Below are positions 1-7,375 of a stretch of DNA of 8,872 bases, one piece after another. A model generated the notes under the pieces. The model was not told where the DNA came from and searched no databases. It was given only the letters and a program-made list of their open reading frames with translations. The first letter of the stretch is position 1, and every line of letters begins with the position of its first letter. The position numbers and the translations under genes are program-made. Origin of the DNA: JANRKT01 sp033763355. GTDB taxonomy: Bacteria > Bacteroidota > Bacteroidia > Chitinophagales > Chitinophagaceae. The stretch is taken from NCBI GenBank assembly GCA_033763355.1, contig JANRKT010000343.1, forward strand, positions 1 through 8,872, given 5' to 3'.

Positions 1-78
1 GCTCGTATAAGGATATGGCAAGGGCGTAACCACTGCATTGTATTTATCAGTAAATTGAACGCATAAACTTATTGAGAC

Positions 79-1530
79 ATGAGAAAATACTGCTTCATCA
101 TCCTGCTGTTTGCAACTGCTTCATTAATGGCACAGAAAAAAGCTGCACCTAAACCAGCAGATAAATTAAAAGACCAGGCCATACAGGACATTCAGAACAA
201 ATATGGCGAGTATAAAAACATTGCATTGCAGATATGGGATTATGCAGAGGTGGGTTATAAAGAAGTAAAAAGTTCAGCCCTGCATCAAAAAACCCTGCAG
301 GATAATGGTTTTACTGTTGAAGCAGGCGTGGCGGAAATACCCACTGCATTTGTGGCAACCTACGGAAGCGGCAAACCTGTTATAGGCATCCTTGCTGAAT
401 ATGATGCATTACCGGGATTATCGCAGCAGGCCTTGCCTGAAAAAAAAGCTGTTGCCGGAAAAGATGCAGGACATGGCTGCGGCCATCATTTATTCGGCAC
501 TGCATCAGTTGCTGCAGGTATTGAAATAAAGAAACTGATTGAAGAAGGAAAACTTAAAGGAACTGTAAAAGTATTTGGGTGCCCTGCAGAAGAAGGGGGA
601 AGTGGTAAAGTTTACATGGTACGTGCAGATTTATTTAATGATGTGGATGCGGTGATACACTGGCATCCCGGCGACGGCAATGGCATTACCATGACCAGCG
701 CCCTCGCCAATACATCTGCCAAGTTTCGTTTTAAAGGGATTTCTGCCCATGCTGCGGGTGCACCTGATAAAGGCCGCTCTTCACTTGACGCAGTGGAAGC
801 AATGAATTATATGGTAAACATGATGCGGGAACATATACCGCAGGAAACAAGGATACATTATGTAATTACTGCCGGCGGCAGGGCGCCAAATGTAGTGCCT
901 GATTATGCGGAGGTATATTATTATGTGCGGCATCCCAAACGTGATGCGGTGAAACAGATTTTTGAACGTGTGGTAAAAGCGGGCAATGCAGCTGCAATGG
1001 GAACGGAAACAACAATGGAGTATGAAATCATCGGCGGCACACATGATCTGTTACTGAACCGTTCGCTGGCAGAAGTGATGCAGAAAAACCTGGAAAAAAC
1101 AGGAGGGGTAATATATACACCTGAAGAAACTGAATTTGCAAAAAAGATACAGGCCACATTCGGCTTTAAACCCATTGCTGTTGACAGCGCAGCAGTAGTA
1201 AAACCATTAAAAATTGAAATGGATGCAGGCGGCGGCTCCACTGATGTGGGAGATGTAAGTTATGCTGTGCCTACTGTTGGTTTACGTGCAGCCACATGGG
1301 TGCCCGGCACCCCTGCACACAGCTGGCAGGCCGTGGCCTGCGGCGGAACTGAGATTGGCGTAAAAGGAATGATGGTGGCCGCCAAAACCATGGCATTAAC
1401 CGCCATTGATTTATTTACCAGCCCTGGAGAAATAACCAAAGCCGACGAAGAATTTAAAAAGGCCAAAGGCGATTATAAATATGAAGCCCTGCTGGGCAAC
1501 AGGAAGCCGGCGCTGAATTACAGGGATTGA
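79..1530 (+). CDS. Exported M20-family amidohydrolase (AbgB/HmrA-like)
   Basis: 483-aa zinc-dependent amidohydrolase of the M20D type, the group of p-aminobenzoyl-glutamate hydrolase subunit B and related aminoacylases. It probably hydrolyses an amide bond of an N-acylated amino acid or peptide; the true substrate cannot be told from sequence. Residues 1-19 form a type I signal peptide (hydrophobic core, cut near LMAQ) with no lipobox Cys, so the enzyme is expected in the periplasm. Metal-site motifs are present: GHGCGHH (131-137, Cys134 and His136 as likely ligands), the Glu pair in CPAEEGG (168-174), HWH (194-196), and a C-terminal His in PGTPAHSW (409-416). The SAHAAGAPDKGRSSLDAVEA stretch (222-241) marks the lid/dimerisation domain, and GGGSTDVGDVS (384-394) is typical of AbgB-like proteins. 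The length fits the family and the frame is intact. The ATG at 79 places the signal peptide correctly. The gene stands alone and converges on the next one across 47 bp. Confidence 0.9.
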   Translation: MRKYCFIILLFATASLMAQKKAAPKPADKLKDQAIQDIQNKYGEYKNIALQIWDYAEVGYKEVKSSALHQKTLQDNGFTVEAGVAEIPTAFVATYGSGKPVIGILAEYDALPGLSQQALPEKKAVAGKDAGHGCGHHLFGTASVAAGIEIKKLIEEGKLKGTVKVFGCPAEEGGSGKVYMVRADLFNDVDAVIHWHPGDGNGITMTSALANTSAKFRFKGISAHAAGAPDKGRSSLDAVEAMNYMVNMMREHIPQETRIHYVITAGGRAPNVVPDYAEVYYYVRHPKRDAVKQIFERVVKAGNAAAMGTETTMEYEIIGGTHDLLLNRSLAEVMQKNLEKTGGVIYTPEETEFAKKIQATFGFKPIAVDSAAVVKPLKIEMDAGGGSTDVGDVSYAVPTVGLRAATWVPGTPAHSWQAVACGGTEIGVKGMMVAAKTMALTAIDLFTSPGEITKADEEFKKAKGDYKYEALLGNRKPALNYRD

Positions 1531-1577
1531 GTGCGCCGGATTTTGGTAGTTTTTGAAAGCTGAGATAGTTTGGCTTA

Positions 1578-2216
1578 CTATTCTGTTACAGTATATTCCA
1601 ACGGCAGTATCCTTCTTAACTCATAACCCATATTTACGATTATATTTGTTACATAAATATTGTCGCCAGGCTGAAGGTTTTGTAATAGTAATTCTGTTTT
1701 AGTATTATACCTCGGGCCAATATTTTTACTGATTCCAACTACTGCGGTATCCCTTGTAATAATGACTGAATATTCCTTTACTTCAATAGGTAAATCATAT
1801 TCACTGTCTTCTAAAACAGCTCTTAATCCTCCAAAAATTTTGATTGTTCTTTTGCTTACTATGGGTCGCCTTAGATTTCCGAAAATTCCCACAGGCAGAG
1901 GGAGTTCTTTGACTCTGAAAAGTCTTGTACACACCAACAAAGTATCTCTTTTAAAAATCCTGAAAATCTCTATCTCGGTGAATCCTCTCCGGTGCGGCCT
2001 TATAATAAAATTATTGCCTCCGTGATTTTCTATATATCCATTATTTGATTTTATGAAAACTGCGTTCTTGGAAGTTCTTTCTATGAGCACCTCTATTGGG
2101 TTATCAATCCCAATGTAAAGGACATTCTCTTTTGTAATAGCAACAACACATTCCAATTGACCGGACGGATGTTGCTGAAAAAATAACAAAGCAAAAAATA
2201 AAGCAGCTAATTTCAT
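1578..2216 (-). CDS. Secreted protein resembling the C-terminal domains of GldM
   Basis: 212-aa protein, counted from the ATG at 2216. Residues 1-19 look like a signal peptide. The segment ENVLYIGIDNPIEVLIE (30-46) resembles the 'vDNPI' start of GldM domain 3. FRVKELPLPVGIFGN (100-114) matches the linker that leads into GldM domain 4. The end, LQNLQPGDNIYVTNI (178-192) followed by RRILPLEYTV, resembles the GldM C-terminus. GldM is the inner-membrane, periplasm-spanning motor partner of the type IX secretion/gliding machine. This protein lacks the GldM transmembrane helix and domains 1-2, and no gldK, gldL or gldN genes are nearby, so it is an orphan homologue of unknown role. It is AT-rich: 56 of 180 bases (31%) are G/C in 1621-1800, against 42-63% in lines sampled from the neighbouring M20 gene. 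Tandem stops (TAG then TAA) end it. The family call rests on recalled motifs, not a search. Confidence 0.68.
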   Translation of the reverse strand: MKLAALFFALLFFQQHPSGQLECVVAITKENVLYIGIDNPIEVLIERTSKNAVFIKSNNGYIENHGGNNFIIRPHRRGFTEIEIFRIFKRDTLLVCTRLFRVKELPLPVGIFGNLRRPIVSKRTIKIFGGLRAVLEDSEYDLPIEVKEYSVIITRDTAVVGISKNIGPRYNTKTELLLQNLQPGDNIYVTNIIVNMGYELRRILPLEYTVTE

Positions 2217-2229
2217 AAACAATATTTTT

Positions 2230-2235
2230 CCTCCC
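2230..2235 (-). promoter_or_regulatory. Shine-Dalgarno sequence of the GldM-like gene
   Basis: GGGAGG on the minus strand is the strongest ribosome-binding site in the window. It lies 13 nt before the ATG at 2216 but 7 nt before an in-frame TTG at 2222-2220, two codons upstream. Translation could therefore begin at TTG, adding two residues. The site argues against the ATG at 2243, which would place this motif inside the coding region. Confidence 0.5.
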
Positions 2236-2271
2236 AACGGCATTAACTTCGTTATATTTTTAATGAATGGT

Positions 2272-2316
2272 TAAATAAAAAAGACCTGACAGGTTTCGGA
2301 AACCTGTCAGGTCTTT
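2272..2316 (-). terminator. Intrinsic terminator of the parvulin operon (nested palindromes)
   Basis: A perfect 17-bp inverted repeat spans 2280-2296 and 2300-2316 around a 3-nt loop. Read on the minus strand, it is followed by a run of six T residues and then ATTTAA, which is the layout of a rho-independent terminator. It lies 36 bp past the stop of the parvulin gene and before the GldM-like gene on the same strand, so it separates the two. On the plus strand the stem is followed only by TCCATATT, so termination in that direction should be weak, and no plus-strand gene ends here. Each arm contains its own smaller palindrome, ACCTG-N-CAGGT. Confidence 0.88.
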
Positions 2317-2352
2317 CCATATTAAACTCCAAACTATTGTAGCCCTTAAAGA

Positions 2353-4311
2353 CTACGGTAGTTTGGAAAGCAAACCCTGAAACACTTTCTGTTCCACTTT
2401 TACGGGATATTTCTTTTTCAGCTCTGCAATCCATTTTTCTTCCAGTACATTCTGGTAATCGTTCATCACCAAACCTTTTGCATCTTCAAAACTGCGCACA
2501 CCGGGGGAAGTGTAGGGTTTTATTACATAAGCAAAGTAAGCTGAACTGTCCTGCGGGTTGATTACCGTTGATGAAAACGTAGCAGGCTGTGTAATGGCCG
2601 GATGGGCATCGGGTATCTGTGTTATTTCGTAACGGCCGGAGTCAGCGGCAACCTTTCCATTGAATTCATCAGTAATTTTTCTCCAGTTGCTGATGTTATC
2701 CTTCAGCCTCTTCTTTGCTTCTTCTGCCGTGGCGGGGTCGCTTGCTGTAACCATCAGGGCATCTGCGCTGGGGCCCCATTGGTATTTTTCTTTGTTTTCG
2801 CTGTAATATTTTTTTAATCCTGTACTGTCAGCCGCAGCTTTGCTCCATACCTGTTTTTCCATTACTTCAAAAAGCAGGTTGCCGTCTTTAAATTCATTCA
2901 GCTGGCTTTTGAATTCTGCATTATAATCTTCAAGGTGGTTGCGGTAATATTCAACAGCGGTATAAGAAATGTACTGCTGCATCAGCTTGGGATAGGTGAG
3001 GCCCGGTGTTTCCCCGGTGGTAAGAAAAGTGCGGGCATACTGCAGCCAGTTGCCGGCGGTTATGTTACTTTTCGGAAAACTGTACAGTACCGTTTTTTCA
3101 GTAATGCCTTTAACCGGCACAACAGTATTTTTCTTTACAAAACTATCCGTAACCTGCCACAATGCTTTTTCATCAACAGGTAATTTCTTCATCGTTACTT
3201 TTTTCAATACCGATTGTTCGAAAGATTTTTTTGCAAGTTGTGCACGGCTGTCTTCTGTTACAGCCTGTTTCATGGCACCCGCTGCAGTATTTTTATCTTT
3301 TTCAACGGGTATATGCTGCAGCCTTTTTACAATATGTATGCCATAAGAAGTTTCGAAAGGCCGGCTGAGTTCGCCGTCTGATCTTAATGCAAATACTTTG
3401 TCTTCAAAAGCGGTGTTATAGCGGCCCACAGTTATATCGGGCAACACGCCGCCGGTGAGGTAAGTGAGTTTATCATTACTAAATTGCCTTGCAAGTGCAT
3501 CAAATGAACTTCCTTTTTCAAGGGCTTTATATAACGAGTCTGCGAGGTTTTTCTTTTGCAGTTTTTCTTCTGCTGTTGCAGCAGGTTCGTACGCAATGAG
3601 GATTTGCGCCGCTTTCATTTTACCCCATGCATTCCGCTCAGCAAGTTTTTTAAAAATATGATAGCCTGCAGAACTTTCATAAGGGGCAGAAAATTTTCCA
3701 TCAGTAAGGGTATAAGCAATATTCTCAAGGTCATAAGGAAGGGTAAACAGGGTAATGTACCCCATATCGCCTTTATTGGTTTTTACTTCCGGGTCGGCTG
3801 AATATTCGGTGGCAACCTTGCCGAAATCTTCACCCGCTTTCAGCTTGTTGTATGCTTCCTGCATTTTTTGTTTTGCTTTAGCGCTGTCTTCTTTTGTTGC
3901 AGGCTTCGATATGGTTACATAGTCAGGGTTATAGGGAATAAAAATGTGCTGCAGTCGGATGTCTTTAAGGCTCCTGTTAAACGCTTCATCGGCCAGCTTT
4001 TTTATAAACCCGTCATCATTCATGTAAGGCTCTTCAATTTGTTTCCTGAAACTTAAAAGATCAGCCTGCTGGTTGGGCAGGGTATCCAGTTTCATATCAT
4101 ATGCCGCCTTTACTTTCAGTTTAAACCTGGTATAAAGTTCAAGGTATTCTTTCAGCGCAGCTTTGCGGTCTTCCGGCACTGCATTGTTTTTTTGAAATGC
4201 TTTCAGGAATTCGTCTTTACTTACTGAAAGGGGGCCGTAAGTAAAAAGCGCCTGGGCGAAAATGGTATGAACAGTTGCCAGCAGGCCAAGCACCATTAAT
4301 AATTTCTTCAT
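2353..4311 (-). CDS. SurA/PpiC-type periplasmic peptidyl-prolyl isomerase
   Basis: 652-aa exported parvulin-family peptidyl-prolyl cis-trans isomerase and chaperone, expected to help fold outer-membrane and secreted proteins in the periplasm. Residues 1-20 are a signal peptide (core LLMVLGLLATV, cut after IFAQ). An N-terminal chaperone-like helical region covers about 28-110. Two parvulin domains follow: about 118-223 (IRLQHIFIPYNP, then GDMGYI, then the closing SSAGYHIFKKL) and about 232-331 (KAAQILIAY, then SAPYESS-like RPFETSYGIHIVKRL). The order hallmark is 'QHI...F...A..YS.D...GDMGY...AYTL..G..S.P..S..GYHI', repeated with variation. Residues 340-652 form a long helical C-terminal region without a motif I can name; proteins of this size and layout are common in Bacteroidota. 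It sits 16 bp downstream of the thioredoxin-like gene, so the two are almost certainly co-transcribed. No clear Shine-Dalgarno sequence precedes its ATG. Confidence 0.9.
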   Translation of the reverse strand: MKKLLMVLGLLATVHTIFAQALFTYGPLSVSKDEFLKAFQKNNAVPEDRKAALKEYLELYTRFKLKVKAAYDMKLDTLPNQQADLLSFRKQIEEPYMNDDGFIKKLADEAFNRSLKDIRLQHIFIPYNPDYVTISKPATKEDSAKAKQKMQEAYNKLKAGEDFGKVATEYSADPEVKTNKGDMGYITLFTLPYDLENIAYTLTDGKFSAPYESSAGYHIFKKLAERNAWGKMKAAQILIAYEPAATAEEKLQKKNLADSLYKALEKGSSFDALARQFSNDKLTYLTGGVLPDITVGRYNTAFEDKVFALRSDGELSRPFETSYGIHIVKRLQHIPVEKDKNTAAGAMKQAVTEDSRAQLAKKSFEQSVLKKVTMKKLPVDEKALWQVTDSFVKKNTVVPVKGITEKTVLYSFPKSNITAGNWLQYARTFLTTGETPGLTYPKLMQQYISYTAVEYYRNHLEDYNAEFKSQLNEFKDGNLLFEVMEKQVWSKAAADSTGLKKYYSENKEKYQWGPSADALMVTASDPATAEEAKKRLKDNISNWRKITDEFNGKVAADSGRYEITQIPDAHPAITQPATFSSTVINPQDSSAYFAYVIKPYTSPGVRSFEDAKGLVMNDYQNVLEEKWIAELKKKYPVKVEQKVFQGLLSKLP

Positions 4312-4327
4312 GTCAGTTGGTAAGTAT

Positions 4328-5773
4328 TTAATTCGTGGTTTCTTTTTTTAGTTTGTACTGCAGGAAATCATCCAACTGGGAATAGCTGAGCTTTTTGGCG
4401 ATGATCTTTTTGTTTTTATCCAGCAGGTATAACATAGGGGTCTGGTAAACATCGTACAACTGCCTGAAACCCGGCCTTCCCGCAGCATAATCTGCATCCT
4501 TCATGGCCTGCGTCTGGTAAACGTGCACCCAGTCTTTCAAATTGTACTCTCGTATGAACTTCAGCCAGGCTTCTTTACCGCCATCAGTCATCACTCCAAA
4601 TACTTTAATGCCTTTTTGTTTCCATTTGTTTTGATAGAGCGTATCCAAACGCGGTACCTCTTCTTTACAATGGCTGCAGGTAGCATCCCAAAAGCAAACT
4701 ACAGTATAATTGGCCTGGAGATTATACAAAGACACGGGCTTATCTGTTGTATCAACCAGCTCCATATTTGCCGCAGGGTCGCCAATAAGGTTGGCCATTA
4801 AACTGTACCCCCTGTCAAAAATGAACTTGCGGTATTTTTCACTCATAAAATAATCCGCCTGCCCGGTGGTATAGTATTTCTGGAAAAGATGAACAAATAC
4901 GGCGTCCTGCCCCATATAAACCGGGTTAACATATTTATCAGTAAGCGAAGAAAGCAGGAACTTAAACATCTCTTTATTGGTTTTGGATGCTTCCAGTATT
5001 TTCTCGGTTTCTTTACTCAGCGTATCGGGGCTGTCCTGTGCAAGCACTTCATTAAAGTACTTGTCTAACCTGGCCTGGAAAACAGGGGTACGGATCAAAC
5101 GTTCATCTGTGAACGACACGCCATCCCAGTAATGTGTTTTGTAATACCGGTAAGCGTAAAGGGAATCATATTTTCCGCCGGGATGTTTTTCCGCCGGTGG
5201 TATAGCAGGTTCACGCAATACACGGAATATGGCCGAGAGCAGATGCTGCGGGTATTTTATTGCAAAGCCCTCCCTGTATTGCTGTAATTCTTTATTGGCT
5301 GTATTGATTTGTGAGCGGATTAATGCGGAGTCTGCAGCAGTTTTTGCCCCGCTGAGTTTTTTCTGCAGGGCAGCCATAGCGCTGCCTTTCTCAAATGACA
5401 GCTTCTGGTATTCTTTAAAAAGGTCATTATCGGCTGAGTTGATGAATCGAGTATTTTGAAGGATTGATGCTGTGTCAGCTTCAACTGCAAACTGCTGTTG
5501 CTGGTCAACCAGCATTTCAAACCACCCGTTTTTTTGCGGATACACCACAAGGTAAACGCCGCCAAAGAGTTTTTCTTTGCCTTTAAAAACAGCTTCGCTT
5601 TTGCTGTTGAGCGGGGCGGAATCAATGAGGTATTGTTTTTTGCCGAAGTGGTGGCCGAGGTAAAGGTAACCGCTGGTAAAGGGCTTAAGTGTTACTTTAA
5701 TTTCGTAGGCGTTCTGGGCCGGGAGCTGTAAACCAATCAGGAGTAAAAAAAACAGTAAACATTTTCCTTTCAT
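4328..5773 (-). CDS. TlpA-like thiol-disulfide oxidoreductase (DUF4369/DUF5106 type)
   Basis: 481-aa exported thioredoxin-fold protein. Residues 1-20 are a signal peptide ending LPAQ, with no lipobox Cys. Residues about 22-115 form a beta-rich domain of the DUF4369 kind. Residues about 118-320 are a mostly helical DUF5106-like middle region, including a possible coiled coil (about 130-170). Residues about 328-475 form the redoxin domain: VVCFWDATCSHCKEEVP (358-374) carries the CxxC pair Cys366/Cys369, and TPMLYLLD (445-452) supplies the cis-proline Pro446. The family reduces or exchanges disulfides in periplasmic proteins; substrates and direction of electron flow cannot be inferred. It is the first gene of a two-gene operon with the downstream parvulin, which points to envelope protein folding. 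The ATG at 5773 is supported by the signal peptide and by a TAnnTTTG motif 22 nt upstream. Confidence 0.88.
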   Translation of the reverse strand: MKGKCLLFFLLLIGLQLPAQNAYEIKVTLKPFTSGYLYLGHHFGKKQYLIDSAPLNSKSEAVFKGKEKLFGGVYLVVYPQKNGWFEMLVDQQQQFAVEADTASILQNTRFINSADNDLFKEYQKLSFEKGSAMAALQKKLSGAKTAADSALIRSQINTANKELQQYREGFAIKYPQHLLSAIFRVLREPAIPPAEKHPGGKYDSLYAYRYYKTHYWDGVSFTDERLIRTPVFQARLDKYFNEVLAQDSPDTLSKETEKILEASKTNKEMFKFLLSSLTDKYVNPVYMGQDAVFVHLFQKYYTTGQADYFMSEKYRKFIFDRGYSLMANLIGDPAANMELVDTTDKPVSLYNLQANYTVVCFWDATCSHCKEEVPRLDTLYQNKWKQKGIKVFGVMTDGGKEAWLKFIREYNLKDWVHVYQTQAMKDADYAAGRPGFRQLYDVYQTPMLYLLDKNKKIIAKKLSYSQLDDFLQYKLKKETTN

Positions 5774-5795
5774 CAGTAAGCCGGGATTAGTTGAA

Positions 5796-5803
5796 CAAAA
5801 ATA
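5796..5803 (-). promoter_or_regulatory. Candidate -7 promoter element for the TlpA-parvulin operon
   Basis: TATTTTTG on the minus strand is an exact match to the Bacteroidota -7 consensus TAnnTTTG. It ends 22 nt before the ATG at 5773, which would give a leader of about 17 nt. I could not find a convincing -33 TTG box 19-21 bp further upstream, and the region is AT-rich, so a chance match remains possible. Confidence 0.45.
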
Positions 5804-5932
5804 TTCAAAAAGGTTTTGTGTTTTTGTTAAAGCATGGCTTTTAGTCCTTAAACTCCCTGCCCGTCAATTTATGGCCTGGGTTTCACAGGTTTAAAAGCAA
5901 TTGTTTTTTAAAGCCAAATCTTTGCCAGAAGC

Positions 5933-5940
5933 TAATTTTG
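5933..5940 (+). promoter_or_regulatory. Candidate -7 promoter element for rlmD
   Basis: TAATTTTG matches TAnnTTTG exactly and ends only 4 bases before the ATG at 5945. The expected transcription start would fall at or within a base or two of the start codon, so the mRNA would be leaderless or nearly so. The motif also holds the in-frame TAA (5933-5935) that rules out a longer protein. No clear -33 box is visible at the usual distance. Confidence 0.45.
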
Positions 5941-5944
5941 CCGC

Positions 5945-7366
5945 ATGCGGAACAGAAAAAAAATTGTTGCTGAGCAGGTATTGGTAACTGATTATGCGGC
6001 AGAGGGCAGGTCGCTTGCAAAAATTGATGGTAAAGTACTATTTATTGACGGGGCCGTTCCGGGTGATGTGGCCGATGTATTGCTAACCCGCAATAAAAAA
6101 GACTGGGCAGAGGGAAAGGCCATTCATTTTCACAGTTATTCACCTGACAGGGTGGAACCTTTTTGCAGCCATTTCGGAACATGCGGCGGCTGCAAATGGC
6201 AGATGCTGCCTTATGAAAAACAACTGCAATACAAACAGCGTGAAACAGAGGAAAACCTCAAACGCATAGGTAAAGTAAAACTGCCCGAAGTACAAACCAT
6301 CATCGGGGCTGATGTTACAAGAGGTTACCGTAATAAACTGGAGTTCACGTTCAGCAATAAACTTTATTTAAGCAGTGAGGAGTTACAGCAGTTCAAAGAA
6401 ACAGGCCTCCCTTTTAAAGATGGGGTGGGTGGAGTGGGCTTTCATGTGCCCAGAATTTATGATAAGATCATTGATGTCAATCATTGTTACCTGCAGGAAG
6501 AACCCAGCAACATCATCCGCAATACCATCAGGGAATTTGCTCTGAAGAATAAGTATCCGTTTTATGATATAAAGAACCACCAGGGCTGGTTGAGGAATTT
6601 AATCATCCGAAATAGTACAACCGGCGAAGTAATGGTAAATGTTTGCTTTGGCTATGATGATGAAGCTGAAAGGGATAAACTATTTAATTACCTGCTGAAG
6701 GAAGAGCCTGGCATTACCACGCTTTTATACACCATCAACCCCAAGTTTAACGACAGCATTTACGATCTTGAACCGCAAATTTTTTATGGCAGGGGATACA
6801 TTACTGAAAGGCTTGGCGGATTTCAGTTTAAAATAGGCCCCAAATCATTTTTTCAAACCAATACCCGGCAGGGCGAAAAATTATACAATATAACAAAGGA
6901 GTTTGCTGAATTAACAGGCAAAGAAACCATATATGATTTGTATTGCGGAACCGGCAGCATCGGAATATTTGTAAGCAAACTGGCAGGGAAAGTTATAGGT
7001 GTAGAAACTGTTGCCGAAGCGGTTGAAGATGCTAAAGAAAATGCTTTGCTAAACGGGATAACCCATGCGGGGTTTTTTGCAGGCGATGTAATTAAAGTGT
7101 GCGACGATGCTTTCTTTGAGCAGCAGGGCAGGCCGGATGTGATCATTACCGATCCGCCACGTGCCGGCATGCATGAAAAACTGGTTCGAAAAATACTGGA
7201 TACAGCAGCGCCTGTGGTAGTGTATGTGAGCTGCAATCCTGCAACACAGGCCCGTGACCTGAACCTGCTGGATGAAAAATATATTGTTACCCGTATCCAG
7301 CCTGTTGATATGTTCCCGCATACCCATCATATAGAGAATGTGGTGCAACTGAAGCTAAAAGTATAA
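5945..7366 (+). CDS. rlmD: 23S rRNA (uracil-C5)-methyltransferase, RlmD/RumA type
   Basis: 473-aa SAM-dependent RNA methyltransferase that places a methyl group on C5 of a uridine in 23S rRNA (U1939 in E. coli numbering; RlmCD-type enzymes in other phyla modify two sites, and the sequence does not say which applies). Domain order is a TRAM RNA-binding domain (about 7-60), then an iron-sulfur cluster site with Cys74, Cys80 and Cys83 (CSHFGTCGGC) and Cys181, then a central RNA-binding region, then the Rossmann methyltransferase fold (about 300-473). The SAM loop is DLYCGTGSIG (331-340) and DPPRAG (403-408) is the conserved motif IV. The catalytic nucleophile is Cys430 in VYVSCNPAT, with Glu464 in HHIENVV as the probable general base. 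All key residues are present and the length is normal for the family. An in-frame stop 12 nt upstream fixes the start at 5945. The gene is divergent from the TlpA operon and converges on a small gene 9 bp past its stop. Confidence 0.95.
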   Translation: MRNRKKIVAEQVLVTDYAAEGRSLAKIDGKVLFIDGAVPGDVADVLLTRNKKDWAEGKAIHFHSYSPDRVEPFCSHFGTCGGCKWQMLPYEKQLQYKQRETEENLKRIGKVKLPEVQTIIGADVTRGYRNKLEFTFSNKLYLSSEELQQFKETGLPFKDGVGGVGFHVPRIYDKIIDVNHCYLQEEPSNIIRNTIREFALKNKYPFYDIKNHQGWLRNLIIRNSTTGEVMVNVCFGYDDEAERDKLFNYLLKEEPGITTLLYTINPKFNDSIYDLEPQIFYGRGYITERLGGFQFKIGPKSFFQTNTRQGEKLYNITKEFAELTGKETIYDLYCGTGSIGIFVSKLAGKVIGVETVAEAVEDAKENALLNGITHAGFFAGDVIKVCDDAFFEQQGRPDVIITDPPRAGMHEKLVRKILDTAAPVVVYVSCNPATQARDLNLLDEKYIVTRIQPVDMFPHTHHIENVVQLKLKV

Positions 7367-7375
7367 ATTGCTTAT

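Noticed and set aside
1..66. Two open frames reaching the left edge (stop at 27-29 in one, at 64-66 in another) that could be the tail of an upstream gene
   Set aside because: Too short to recognise a product or to choose between the frames.
2217..2243. Longer start (ATG at 2243) for the GldM-like gene
   Set aside because: It would put the strong GGGAGG ribosome-binding site inside the coding region and add residues ahead of a good signal peptide.
2252..2434. 60-codon minus-strand open frame running through the terminator
   Set aside because: It overlaps the 3' end of the parvulin gene in another frame and translates the hairpin; no family resemblance.
2996..3346. 116-codon plus-strand open frame opposite the parvulin gene
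   Set aside because: Lies wholly antisense inside a convincing gene, with a composition typical of a shadow frame and no recognisable motif.
6853..7236. 127-codon minus-strand open frame opposite rlmD
   Set aside because: Shadow of the rlmD methyltransferase domain; its pattern is explained by the coding frame on the other strand.
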